Below the pieces are notes generated by a model. It had not been told where the DNA came from. It saw nothing but the letters and a program-made list of their open reading frames with translations, and ran no database searches. The translations under genes and the position numbers were made by a program. This document shows, one piece after another, positions 44,973-53,720 of a stretch of 64,000 bases of DNA. Positions within the stretch are counted from its first letter, which is position 1. Each line of letters begins with the position of its first letter. The DNA lies in assembly GCF_011250515.1 (NCBI RefSeq), contig NZ_JAANOP010000009.1, positions 1-64,000 of the forward strand, given 5' to 3'. The DNA is from Aquirufa ecclesiirivi. Lineage in GTDB: Bacteria; Bacteroidota; Bacteroidia; Cytophagales; Spirosomataceae.

Positions 44973-45485
44973 ATGAATTTAAGTCAAAAGATAGAATTGT
45001 TAATTCAGAGAAAACAAATCAGTTCTTCTCAATTTGCCGACAAGATAGGAATACCACGCAGTAGTGTGTCCCATATCTTGTCGGGCAGAAATAAGCCTAG
45101 CTTAGATGTTGTTCAGAAAATTCTCAAAGCTTTTCCAGAGTTGACGGCAGAGGAATTGTTATTTGATGATCGACTACTCTCCGTGAATTCATCGCCTAGC
45201 CAGAAAATTGAAGTAAGTAGCATTAGTCCTTCTCTTTTTGATGCTCCAGAAGTAAGCCCTTTAGAATCGGATAAAAATTCTTTAGCTGAGTCAACCATCG
45301 TACAATCAAATCTCAGGCGAAATAGAGAAAGTACTAAAATCAGTAGTGGAAATGCTAGTTCCATCAATTCTCCAGGTACAACTCCGAGTCTACCCGTTTC
45401 CAATACTCATTTAACTAAAAAGATTGAGCGAGTGATCATCTTTTACTCGGATGGATCATTTAGTGAAAGTAAACCTAGCGAGTGA
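44973..45485 (+). CDS. XRE-family helix-turn-helix protein with disordered tail
   Basis: A 170-residue protein. Residues 1-60 form a clear Cro/XRE helix-turn-helix (ISSSQFADKIGIPRSSVSHILSGRNKPSLDVVQKIL). The remaining part is rich in Ser, Pro and Asn and probably disordered, with a short end motif IERVIIFYSDGSFSESKPSE. Single-domain regulators of this type are common in Bacteroidota, but the target is unknown. It has a good promoter of its own and lies directly before the DnaA-box cluster, so a link to replication control is conceivable (speculative). Confidence 0.85.
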   Translation: MNLSQKIELLIQRKQISSSQFADKIGIPRSSVSHILSGRNKPSLDVVQKILKAFPELTAEELLFDDRLLSVNSSPSQKIEVSSISPSLFDAPEVSPLESDKNSLAESTIVQSNLRRNRESTKISSGNASSINSPGTTPSLPVSNTHLTKKIERVIIFYSDGSFSESKPSE

Positions 45486-45561
45486 TGAAAACGACAAGAA
45501 AATAATTTCCTGCTATTTAGTTCATCTTTTGTAGTTAACAATTAGAAGCTCTCTGATTGAC

Positions 45562-45792
45562 TTATCCACGACTTATCCACATTCGTGCACAATTGTATTT
45601 TAGAATTCTTTATTTCGATCCAATCTGAACAAAAATTCGTGGATTTTAGAAAATTCAGGCATTTTAAATAGGACTTATCCACATGAAACTGTGGATAAGA
45701 CGTGGAAATGTGTACAAAAGGAAACAGATGCAGCTACATCTTCCTTTCATTTCAAATTTAAAATAGAATATCGTAGTAGAGAGTGTGGATAA
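45562..45792. other. DnaA-box cluster (candidate oriC or DnaA-binding regulatory site)
   Basis: Five DnaA boxes lie in a 374-bp gap. TTATCCACG is at 45562-45570. TTATCCACA is at 45573-45581 and 45675-45683 on the + strand. The reverse form TGTGGATAA is at 45690-45698 and 45784-45792. The third and fourth form an inverted repeat. An AT-rich stretch (about 45797-45858) could unwind. Against an origin, strongly expressed genes on both sides (rpsO-pnp-rpoD to the left, gyrA to the right) would be read against the forks. A DnaA-titration or regulatory site is an alternative. Confidence 0.6.
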
Positions 45793-45859
45793 AGCTTCCA
45801 TTTTAGGGATTTACTTTAACCAATTATTTGACTAATTTTAATCTAATTAGATATACCCT

Positions 45860-46327
45860 ATGAAAAAAATCGATTCCTTAAATCAAGTTGCCTTATTTCA
45901 TGAAACATTTGGAGCTCCCATTTTGGCTCAACCTTGTATTCCCTCTAGTGATCGTTGTCAATTAAGGGTGAGTTTATTAGCTGAAGAATTAGAGGAATTG
46001 CAACAAGCCATTAAAGATCAAGACTTGGTAGAAATTGCGGATGCTTTATGCGACTTGCAATATGTGCTTTCTGGAGCAGTTTTGGAATTTGGATTAGGTG
46101 AAAAATTTGTCGATTTATTCAATGAAGTTCAGCGTTCCAATATGTCTAAGGCTTGTAAAAGCTTAGAAGAAGCCGAAAAAACAGTGGAATATTACTTCTT
46201 AAAAGATGGCACAGAAGCTGAAATAAAAGAGGAGCATGGTCTTTGGAAGGTATATCGTAAATCCGACAATAAGGTATTGAAATCAATCGCTTACTCACCA
46301 GCTAATTTAAAAGATATCCTTGGATGA
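45860..46327 (+). CDS. MazG-like nucleoside triphosphate pyrophosphohydrolase
   Basis: A 155-residue all-alpha NTP pyrophosphatase (MazG/phosphoribosyl-ATP pyrophosphohydrolase-like). The metal-binding pattern is visible as LLAEELEELQQAI (E-E-x-x-E) and EIADALCDLQYV (E-x-x-D-A-x-x-D). Family members clean up non-canonical or excess nucleotides. A C-terminal extension (about 100-155) matches a known subgroup of this length. It starts just after the DnaA-box cluster and overlaps the response-regulator gene by 4 nt (ATGA at 46324-46327), so the three downstream genes form an operon. Confidence 0.85.
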   Translation: MKKIDSLNQVALFHETFGAPILAQPCIPSSDRCQLRVSLLAEELEELQQAIKDQDLVEIADALCDLQYVLSGAVLEFGLGEKFVDLFNEVQRSNMSKACKSLEEAEKTVEYYFLKDGTEAEIKEEHGLWKVYRKSDNKVLKSIAYSPANLKDILG

Positions 46328-47004
46328 TACGAATCTTACTCATAGAAGATGAACCCAAAACAGTACAATCCTTGAAAAGAGGCTTGGAAGAAAATAACTA
46401 TGAAGTAGAGGTGGCTTACGACGGACTCATGGGTAAGCAATTAGCCACTAGAAATACATATCAGCTCATTGTCTCAGACATCATCATACCTGGAATCAAT
46501 GGAATAGAACTCTGCAAAGAACTGAGAAGCTTGGGAATCCAAACTCCCATATTAATGTTGACTGCCTTAAGTACTACCGACGACAAGTTGATTGGCTTTG
46601 AAGCAGGTGCCGACGATTATCTGGCGAAACCATTTGATTTTAAGGAGTTTATGGCGCGTGTCAAGGCACTCATCAAGCGTTCCAATCAAACTCTAGTGGA
46701 TTCTCAAGTCCTAAAATTTGCAGATTTAGAGCTCGATTTAACCAGTAAATTAGTCACTCGATCCGGACAAAAGATCAATCTTACCGCCAAGGAATTTCAA
46801 TTGTTGGAATACTTCCTAAAAAACCAGGAAAAAGTGATTTCAAAAGCAGAAATTGCGGAAAATATTTGGGAAGTTGAAGATGAAAATTCGTCCAATCTTA
46901 TTGAAGTATATGTGAATTATTTACGAAAAAAAGTAGACAAAAATTTTCCTAGTAAATTGATTCATACGCAATTTGGTATGGGTTATATACTCCGACAAGA
47001 ATAA
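46324..47004 (+). CDS. OmpR/PhoB-family response regulator
   Basis: A 226-residue two-component regulator. The receiver domain (1-120) has acidic E9-D10, the phosphorylation site D52 (IVSDIIIPG) and the K in LAKPF near 102. The C-terminal winged-helix DNA-binding domain (about 130-224) ends VYVNYLRKKVDKNFPSKLIHTQFGMGYIL. It is cotranscribed with the MazG-like gene (4-nt overlap) and with the histidine kinase 6 nt downstream. The arrangement resembles CusR/QseB-type systems; the signal is unknown. Confidence 0.93.
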   Translation: MIRILLIEDEPKTVQSLKRGLEENNYEVEVAYDGLMGKQLATRNTYQLIVSDIIIPGINGIELCKELRSLGIQTPILMLTALSTTDDKLIGFEAGADDYLAKPFDFKEFMARVKALIKRSNQTLVDSQVLKFADLELDLTSKLVTRSGQKINLTAKEFQLLEYFLKNQEKVISKAEIAENIWEVEDENSSNLIEVYVNYLRKKVDKNFPSKLIHTQFGMGYILRQE

Positions 47005-47010
47005 GAAAAC

Positions 47011-48384
47011 ATGCAGATACGTTCCCGATTGACATATCAATTTACCTATTTGGTGTCAGCGATATTATTCGTATCCTATTTAATTATCTATATTTTCTCC
47101 CAACAGAATTACAAAGAGAATTTTTATTCTCGTTTAAGGCAAAAAGCCAATACTGCCGCAGAACTCTTGGTCAATGTTAATCAAGTGGATTCCAAGTTAT
47201 TACGCATCATCGACCGAGCTAACCGCGATATTCTATTTCGCGAAAATATCATGGCTTATGATACCTGCAATGAGCGTATTTATCGTTCAAATGATACCAT
47301 TTCCTTTCATATTGATGTAAACCGAGTTAAGGAAGTTCGAAGAAAAAAAGAAGTACGTTTTGCTCATGAAGATATTGAGATATTAGGTACTGTTTTTGCA
47401 ACTCCAGAAGGCCGAATCGTCGTTTTTGCGGGTGCAGTGGATCAATATTCCGCTGAAAATGCCAAAGACCTAAAAAACATTCTTATCGCCTTATTTTTAT
47501 TATTTGTGTTCATTGTGGTGATTTCAGGTTGGTTTTTTGCTGGAAGAGCAGTTAATCCCATTTCAGAAGTTATAAAACAAGTTGACCAACTTTCACCCAA
47601 ACGATTGGAAGAAAGGCTGGAATCCTCTGATTCTGAGGACGAAATAGGGAAGATGGTATCTACGATCAACCGGCTATTGGAACGCATTGAGAATGCCTTT
47701 AAACTGCAAAAAACCTTTATTGCTAATGTATCTCATGAACTTAAGAATCCATTGACTAAGATTTCATCTCAATTAGAGGTAAGTCTATTAAAAGAAAGAG
47801 CGGCTGAAGATTATAAAGAAACAATTGCCTCAGTATTAGAAGATACACAGGAATTAGCAGCCATTACGGAATCCTTGTTGGAATTAAATAAAATTAGCGT
47901 ATCGGATTACCAGGCTGGTTTTCAAATAATACGTATTGATGAAATTATTTGGGAAGCTAGAAGCTTAACTCAAAAACTCAACAGCCACTATAAAGTAAGC
48001 ATTGATACCTCATTCATGCCAGATGATGAAGAAGAATTGATGATTCGGGGCGATGAGAAATTGATTCTCACAGCGATTAAGAACTTAATGGAAAATGCCT
48101 GTAAATTCAGTCCTAAGCACTGTGCCTTTGTGGGATTGCGCGTTTACCATAACACCATCAATATTCGTGTGAAAAACGAAGGAAAAGGCATCCCTAAATC
48201 AGACCTACCTTTTATTTTTCAACCCTTTTTCCGAGGTGAAAATACCGCTTCATCTAAGGGCTATGGTATTGGACTTTCTTTAGTGGAGCGCATCATTCAC
48301 TTGCACAACGGCAGTATTCAGGTTCAATCCAATCCAAATGAATGGACGGAATTTACAATGTCTTTACCGCAGACAAAACCGTGA
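47011..48384 (+). CDS. Membrane sensor histidine kinase
   Basis: A 457-residue sensor kinase. Transmembrane helices at about 12-30 and 157-178 enclose a periplasmic sensor of about 125 residues. A HAMP domain (about 178-232) and a HisKA domain follow, with the phospho-accepting H242 in NVSHELKNPLT. The ATPase domain has N in KNLMENACKFS, then GKGIPKSDLPFIFQPFFRG and GYGIGLSLVERI. It is the partner of the response regulator immediately upstream. The sensor domain has no motif that names its signal. The gene ends before the 56-bp palindromic satellite. Confidence 0.93.
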   Translation: MQIRSRLTYQFTYLVSAILFVSYLIIYIFSQQNYKENFYSRLRQKANTAAELLVNVNQVDSKLLRIIDRANRDILFRENIMAYDTCNERIYRSNDTISFHIDVNRVKEVRRKKEVRFAHEDIEILGTVFATPEGRIVVFAGAVDQYSAENAKDLKNILIALFLLFVFIVVISGWFFAGRAVNPISEVIKQVDQLSPKRLEERLESSDSEDEIGKMVSTINRLLERIENAFKLQKTFIANVSHELKNPLTKISSQLEVSLLKERAAEDYKETIASVLEDTQELAAITESLLELNKISVSDYQAGFQIIRIDEIIWEARSLTQKLNSHYKVSIDTSFMPDDEEELMIRGDEKLILTAIKNLMENACKFSPKHCAFVGLRVYHNTINIRVKNEGKGIPKSDLPFIFQPFFRGENTASSKGYGIGLSLVERIIHLHNGSIQVQSNPNEWTEFTMSLPQTKP

Positions 48385-48507
48385 GGAAATGATACATGAT
48401 AATTTATAAATGGTGGTTTTAAAAGAATATGGTACTTGTTATATAATTTATATTATGTTAAATAGATTATTGATTTGTGTAAATGGTTTATTCTAATCTA
48501 TCCCTCT

Positions 48508-49055
48508 TATTAGCCTAGGATTTAAATCCTAGGCTAATATCAAATGTTTTTAGAATTGTGTATCACAAGCCCGGGATTTAAATCCCGGGCTCATTCATAT
48601 CAAATGTTTTTAGAATTACGTATCACAAGCCTTGGATTTAAATCCAAGGCTTGCAAGTTTAAAATTTCATATAAATCAGACTATTTACGAATTATGAATT
48701 ATATACAAAACCAACCATCAGCCTGGGATTTAAATCCCAGGCTGATATCAAATGTTTTTAGAATTACGTATCGCAAGCCTTGGATTTAAATCCCAGGCTG
48801 ATATCAGATGTTTTTAGAATTGCGTATTACAAGCCCGGGATTTAAATCCCGGGCTCATATCAAATGTTTTTAGAATTACGTATCACAAGCCTTGGATTTA
48901 AATCCAAGGCTCATATCAAATGTTTTTAGAATTGCGTATCACAAGCCCGCGATTTAAATCCCGGGCTCAAAACGAATTATAAACAAAAAGCCCAATCTAT
49001 TGATTGGGCTTTTTGCGCTTACATAAACAAGCCTAGGATTTAAATCCTAGGCTTG
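48508..49055. repeat. Palindromic satellite, nine units with a 56-bp period
   Basis: Nine palindromes share the centre GGATTTAAATCC and outer arms AGCC/GGCT. Unit positions (first A of AGCC) are 48512, 48568, 48628, 48720, 48776, 48832, 48888, 48944 and 49030. The 56-bp period is strict from the fourth to the eighth. The two bases between arm and centre vary but mostly stay complementary (TA/TA, CG/CG, TT/AA, TG/CA). Units five and eight each carry one mismatch. The intervals also share a conserved sequence (CAAATGTTTTTAGAATT). The gap 48385-49082 holds no gene apart from this. Confidence 0.95.
48985..49014. terminator. Terminator hairpin inside the satellite gap
   Basis: A perfect 13-bp stem (AAAAAGCCCAATC/GATTGGGCTTTTT) with loop TATT and A/T runs on both sides. 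It could end transcription of the TPR gene (minus strand, ending 49083) and any + strand transcript from the kinase. Confidence 0.88.
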
Positions 49056-49082
49056 CATATTTGAAATTTTAAAGAATCCTGA

Positions 49083-50525
49083 CTATTTATCTAATTCAGC
49101 CAATTTGCTTTCCATCTTAAGCTCACGATAAACTTGCTTTAAGATTTCTTTCAAATCTTCATCTTTCTTTGTAGAATAAGCCTTTTCAAAGAAAGGTAAA
49201 GCTTCATTGTATTTAGCCGAAATTTGAGCTTCTACAGCCTTTCCATCCTTCTTATAAGCTTCCATATCCATGGCATTTACTTTCTTCTTGATTTCTGCTG
49301 CTTCATTGTAGCGGAAAGCCCCCATTTGATACAATGCATCATAATAATTCGCATCAATAGCTAATGCTTTGGTATAAAAACCAGGTACTTCAGATTTCAA
49401 TGCATCGACTTTTGCAGTTAAATCAGCCAATTTAGCAGCATTTTGTGCGACATCTCCTACTTCTGCTTCTGCCTTTGCTAATTCACCTTTCAACTCCTCT
49501 AATTTTCCATTTTGCTCTTTAACAGTTCCGTCCAATTGTGAAATTTGAGCTGTAATAGCAGCTTTTTGCTTCGGTTGAGCTGTTTTTAACTTAGCCTTAT
49601 TACGTGTGATCTCCTCTACAAAAGCTGTAACCTGCTCTTTTTGAGCAGCAATCCTACGTTTTGCTTCATCCACTTTAACTGTTTTTTCTGAAATTTTACG
49701 AGCGTCTTCATTCAATCCATTGATTTTGTTTTCATACAATAAACCAATATTCAATAATGACATGGCATCCTTAGGGTCCGCTGCAATGGTTTTTTTCAAT
49801 TGATCAATCGCTTGGTCAATTCGATTGAAAGAAATCAACATATTGAATTTTTCATTCTTCAAATCCTTACTACCTGGATAAAGACCGATTCCTTGATCCA
49901 ACAAAGCTAAGGCTTTGTCTTCTTGCTTCTTACTTTTATAGATTTGAGACAAACCGTAAATAATGGCTACGTCCTTACCTCCTATTCCCATATAACGTTC
50001 GTAGGCTGTTTGTGCTACATCATCATTCTGGGACAATTGAGCAACAACACCTGTATACATGGCAGATGTTGTATCTTTTGGAGTCAATTCAGATGCTTTG
50101 GACATGTATTTCAAGGAATTTTTATAATCTTTCCCTTGATACTTAATAACTCCCATGTTCATCAATGCACTGTAAATTTTCTTGTCTTCAATCAATTTCT
50201 CCGCTTCTTTTGCTACGGAACCTTTTTTACCATCTTTGGTATCTAACTTAACCGCTTCATTGATGTATTCAATGGCTTTAAAAGCCGCATCCGCATCCGT
50301 CAAAGCAAACGTAGAATCTGGAAATGAAGCTACGTCAACATAAGCCAAAGCTCTATTTAACCATGATTTGGCCTTCGTAGGCGCTTTTTTTACCTCTTCA
50401 TCTGATTTCTTTACAGACTCTAAGATCGATTTTTTCTGAGCCTCTACCAAAGCCTTATCCGCTTGAGCGAAGGTCGAGCCCATGGCCATAGCCACAGTAA
50501 ACAGGGTTAAAACTAGTTTTTTCAT
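49083..50525 (-). CDS. Secreted TPR protein with coiled-coil insert
   Basis: A 480-residue exported protein with a signal peptide at about 1-21 (ending GSTFAQ). TPR repeats cover about 25-265, a charged coiled-coil is at about 265-365 (KTVKVDEAKRRIAAQKEQV and a Gln/Lys/Glu-rich stretch), and a final TPR-like part follows (YYDALYQMGAFRYNEAAEI). No enzyme domain is present. It is probably a periplasmic scaffold. It starts 15 nt after the gyrA terminator on the same strand, so expression depends on readthrough or an unseen promoter inside gyrA. Confidence 0.85.
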   Translation of the reverse strand: MKKLVLTLFTVAMAMGSTFAQADKALVEAQKKSILESVKKSDEEVKKAPTKAKSWLNRALAYVDVASFPDSTFALTDADAAFKAIEYINEAVKLDTKDGKKGSVAKEAEKLIEDKKIYSALMNMGVIKYQGKDYKNSLKYMSKASELTPKDTTSAMYTGVVAQLSQNDDVAQTAYERYMGIGGKDVAIIYGLSQIYKSKKQEDKALALLDQGIGLYPGSKDLKNEKFNMLISFNRIDQAIDQLKKTIAADPKDAMSLLNIGLLYENKINGLNEDARKISEKTVKVDEAKRRIAAQKEQVTAFVEEITRNKAKLKTAQPKQKAAITAQISQLDGTVKEQNGKLEELKGELAKAEAEVGDVAQNAAKLADLTAKVDALKSEVPGFYTKALAIDANYYDALYQMGAFRYNEAAEIKKKVNAMDMEAYKKDGKAVEAQISAKYNEALPFFEKAYSTKKDEDLKEILKQVYRELKMESKLAELDK

Positions 50526-50540
50526 GTGATTGATTAAATT

Positions 50541-50569
50541 AAAAAAAAGCCCGAATTTAACCTCGGGCC
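50541..50569 (-). terminator. Rho-independent terminator of gyrA
   Basis: On the minus strand stem GCCCGA/TCGGGC with a short loop, then eight Ts. The next same-strand start codon (50525) is only 15 nt beyond the T run. Confidence 0.88.
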
Positions 50570-50579
50570 GATAAAATTA

Positions 50580-53165
50580 TTATTCTTCTGTTAAAGTCTC
50601 ACCTTCAGCTCCTAAATCCTCACCTTCATTGCCCGCTTCTGGTGATGTTGGAATCGATTGATCTTCCACCACAGTTGCAATTGCATCAACTACTTCTGCT
50701 TCTTCGATTTCAGGCTCTTTGTCGATTTTGGTTACAGATGAAATCTCATCCGACTCATTCTTCAAACGAATCAACTTAACTCCTTGTGTATTTCTACCCA
50801 TCACGCGTAGCTCTGCAACACTCGTACGAATCAAAATACCCGCTTTCGTAATGATCATCAAGTCATTGTTATCATTAACTTCCTTAATCGCTACTAAATT
50901 ACCTGTCTTTTCCGTGATATTCAACGCTTTAACACCTTTTCCTCCACGATTCGTCAATCGGTAATCTTCTACCTCAGAACGCTTACCAAATCCTTTTTCA
51001 GATACCACCAACAACTGCTGTACCTCTGGATCTGATACGCAAACCATACCAACAACTTTCTCCGTTGCAATATCCTCATCAATCCAAATACCCTTCACAC
51101 CAGCGGCAGAACGACCCATTGGACGAACACGCGTTTCTTCAAAACGAACAGAACGTCCCGTATTCGTTGCAATGACAATTTGATTGTTTCCATTGGTTAA
51201 GGCTACATCCAATAATCGATCTCCTTCACGAATCGTAATGGCAATAATACCATTCTGACGAGGACGAGAATATGCTTCTAAACTTGTTTTCTTGATGGTT
51301 CCATCTTCTGTACACATCACAATGAAATTATTATCAATGTAATCTGGATCTGTGATTGATTTCACATTGATTACCGCACGGATACTATCTCCATTTTCAA
51401 TGTTCATCAAATTTTGGATAGGTCGACCTTTGGAAACTTTTGATCCTTCAGGTACTGCATACACCCGTAGCCAGAAACATTTACCTCGTTCGGTAAAGAA
51501 TAACAACCAATTGTGCATGGTAGCAGTAAACAAATGCTCCGTATAGTCATCGTCTTTCGTAGCCACAGCACGAGAACCTACTCCTCCCCTAGTTTGGGAA
51601 CGATATTCAGTAATTGGTGTACGTTTAATGTATCCTTGAGCTGATACGGTGATCAACATCTCATCATCCGCAATCATATCTTCGACCGAGAATTCATCGT
51701 CCGTCATGTTAATTTGCGTTCTTCGCTCATCACCATAACGCGTTTTCATATCGATCAATTCATCTTTGATGATTTGTAATTGTCGCTCTGGCTTCGCAAG
51801 GATATCTTCTAATTCCTCAATCAGCTTCATGATCTCAGCATACTCATTCATGATTTTCTCACGCTCCATACCGGTTAGACGCTGTAAACGCATCTCCAAT
51901 ATTGCTTTCGATTGTAAATCAGATAAGTTGAAAGTAGACATCAAGCCTTCTTGAGCCGAACTTGGATCTTTGGACTCACGAATCAATTTAATCACTGCAT
52001 CTAAATTATCTAAAGCAATGATGAAACCTTCTAAAATATGCGCTCTCTTACGAGCCTCGCGTAAATCGTATTTGGTACGTCGAACAATAATCTCATTTCT
52101 ATGCTCCACAAAATGATGAATCAAATCCTTTAGATTGAGCATCATAGGGCGACCCTTAACCAAGGCCACGTTGTTTACACTAAAAGAAGATTGAAGCGCT
52201 GAATGCTTGTATAAATTATTTAAAACAACATTGGCAACGGCATCGCGCTTTAAGTCAAAAACGATACGCATTCCTTGACGGTCAGACTCATCACGAATTT
52301 CAGAAATCCCATCAATGCGTTTATCATTCACTAAATCAGCACATTGCTTAATCAAAGAAGCTTTATTGACCATGTAAGGAATCTCAGAAATTATAATCTG
52401 CTCCTTTCCTGTTTTCGATGTATCAAAAGTCGCATTTCCACGAACGACAATACGTCCTCGACCCGTTTCAAATGCATTCTTAATGCCTTGAACACCATAG
52501 ATGGTACCACCTGTAGGAAAATCTGGGGCTTTAATATACTGCATCAATTCCATGATAGTGATATCACGGTTGTCAATGTACGCCGAAATTCCATCTACAA
52601 CCTCCGACAAATTATGCGGAGCCATGTTGGTCGCCATACCCACCGCGATACCCGAAGTACCGTTCAACAATAAATTAGGAATCTTAGCCGGCAATACAGT
52701 AGGCTCCTCTAATGAATCATCAAAATTGGGTTGAAAATCAACCGTTTCTTTATTTAAATCCGACAACATTTCATCGGCTATACGCTTTAATCTGGCTTCC
52801 GTATAACGCATCGCTGCCGGTGAATCTCCGTCGACCGATCCAAAGTTACCTTGACCGTCTACTAATGGATAACGCAATGACCAATCTTGGGCCATACGAA
52901 CCATGGTATCATACACCGAGGAGTCACCATGTGGGTGATACTTACCTAATACCTCCCCGACTATACGAGCTGATTTCTTATACGATTTATTGTAACTAAC
53001 TCCCAACTCCTCCATTCCAAACAACACCCTCCGGTGAACCGGCTTTAATCCATCACGAACATCGGGTAATGCACGAGACACAATAACAGACATTGAATAA
53101 TCAATGTACGCCCCTTTCATTTCATCTTCAATGTTGATAGGGATAATATTTGTAGATACTGACAT
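50580..53165 (-). CDS. gyrA: DNA gyrase subunit A
   Basis: An 861-residue type II topoisomerase subunit that cuts and rejoins DNA. The catalytic Arg120-Tyr121 pair is in [10 protein letters not shown]. The quinolone-determining region reads [11 protein letters not shown] with Ser82 and Asp86, which correspond to the sensitive-type Ser83 and Asp87 of E. coli. The C-terminal beta-pinwheel contains the GyrA-box-like NRGGKG near residue 742, and the protein ends in an acidic tail. Full length. No exact TAnnTTTG element is seen directly upstream. Its terminator lies close to the following TPR gene. Confidence 0.98.
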   Translation of the reverse strand: MSVSTNIIPINIEDEMKGAYIDYSMSVIVSRALPDVRDGLKPVHRRVLFGMEELGVSYNKSYKKSARIVGEVLGKYHPHGDSSVYDTMVRMAQDWSLRYPLVDGQGNFGSVDGDSPAAMRYTEARLKRIADEMLSDLNKETVDFQPNFDDSLEEPTVLPAKIPNLLLNGTSGIAVGMATNMAPHNLSEVVDGISAYIDNRDITIMELMQYIKAPDFPTGGTIYGVQGIKNAFETGRGRIVVRGNATFDTSKTGKEQIIISEIPYMVNKASLIKQCADLVNDKRIDGISEIRDESDRQGMRIVFDLKRDAVANVVLNNLYKHSALQSSFSVNNVALVKGRPMMLNLKDLIHHFVEHRNEIIVRRTKYDLREARKRAHILEGFIIALDNLDAVIKLIRESKDPSSAQEGLMSTFNLSDLQSKAILEMRLQRLTGMEREKIMNEYAEIMKLIEELEDILAKPERQLQIIKDELIDMKTRYGDERRTQINMTDDEFSVEDMIADDEMLITVSAQGYIKRTPITEYRSQTRGGVGSRAVATKDDDYTEHLFTATMHNWLLFFTERGKCFWLRVYAVPEGSKVSKGRPIQNLMNIENGDSIRAVINVKSITDPDYIDNNFIVMCTEDGTIKKTSLEAYSRPRQNGIIAITIREGDRLLDVALTNGNNQIVIATNTGRSVRFEETRVRPMGRSAAGVKGIWIDEDIATEKVVGMVCVSDPEVQQLLVVSEKGFGKRSEVEDYRLTNRGGKGVKALNITEKTGNLVAIKEVNDNNDLMIITKAGILIRTSVAELRVMGRNTQGVKLIRLKNESDEISSVTKIDKEPEIEEAEVVDAIATVVEDQSIPTSPEAGNEGEDLGAEGETLTEE

Positions 53166-53720
53166 AAATTATGGTTTGATGCGTTGAACAACCTCAAAGA
53201 ATCAAGACAAAAAATGTTTGAATAATAGAGATTTCCAATAGCTACAAATATCATCAATTATGCCAATTTTTCCAAGATAAATCACAATAAATTGACAATT
53301 TTTAAGGCTACAAAAAAATGACTTTTTTGCCCATTTTTCAATCCAATTTTAACCCACAAAAGGTGAACAATTATCCCCTCTGTCCAGAGCTTAATTCTTT
53401 CCATTTTTAACCGCTTCTGCCGTGTATTTCCTTAAGGTATTGAGAATGAGAACACTCATCAGAAAAAATCATCTTAACCTTTTCATGACTGCATAAAAAA
53501 CAACTTGGCTCGAATTTGCTTCTAGCCCAATCAATCATTGGTATATCATCTTTTCTTTTGTAGTTTTGGAATTATTTATATCCAATCTAAATAATGTATT
53601 TTAAAGTTATAGGCTAAAAAAAGACATTGAACAACCTAGTATTAAATTTTACATCTCATTGACCAACAACTGAATACAAAAACATAGGCTTTTGATTACC
53701 TTTATGCACTTTCTACATTT
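53166..53720. other. 555-bp divergent gap between gyrA and the phosphatase gene
   Basis: No gene is visible on either strand. It contains the promoter candidate at 53538-53568, a short inverted repeat ATGAG-AACA-CTCAT (53446-53459), and several A/T homopolymer runs. The gyrA promoter must be here but no exact consensus was found. Confidence 0.5.
53538..53568 (+). promoter_or_regulatory. Promoter candidate upstream of the phosphatase gene
   Basis: TTG at 53538-53540, a 20-nt spacer and TAGTTTTG at 53561-53568. The start codon at 53721 would then have a long leader of about 145 nt. Confidence 0.45.

Noticed and set aside
48544-48789. Open reading frame within the palindromic satellite
   Set aside because: The frame consists of translated repeat units and has no independent support.
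48508-49055. Regular repeats with 56-bp spacing resembling a CRISPR array
   Set aside because: The intervals between palindromes are themselves nearly identical, so they are not unique spacers, and no cas gene is present. It is a satellite of palindromes.
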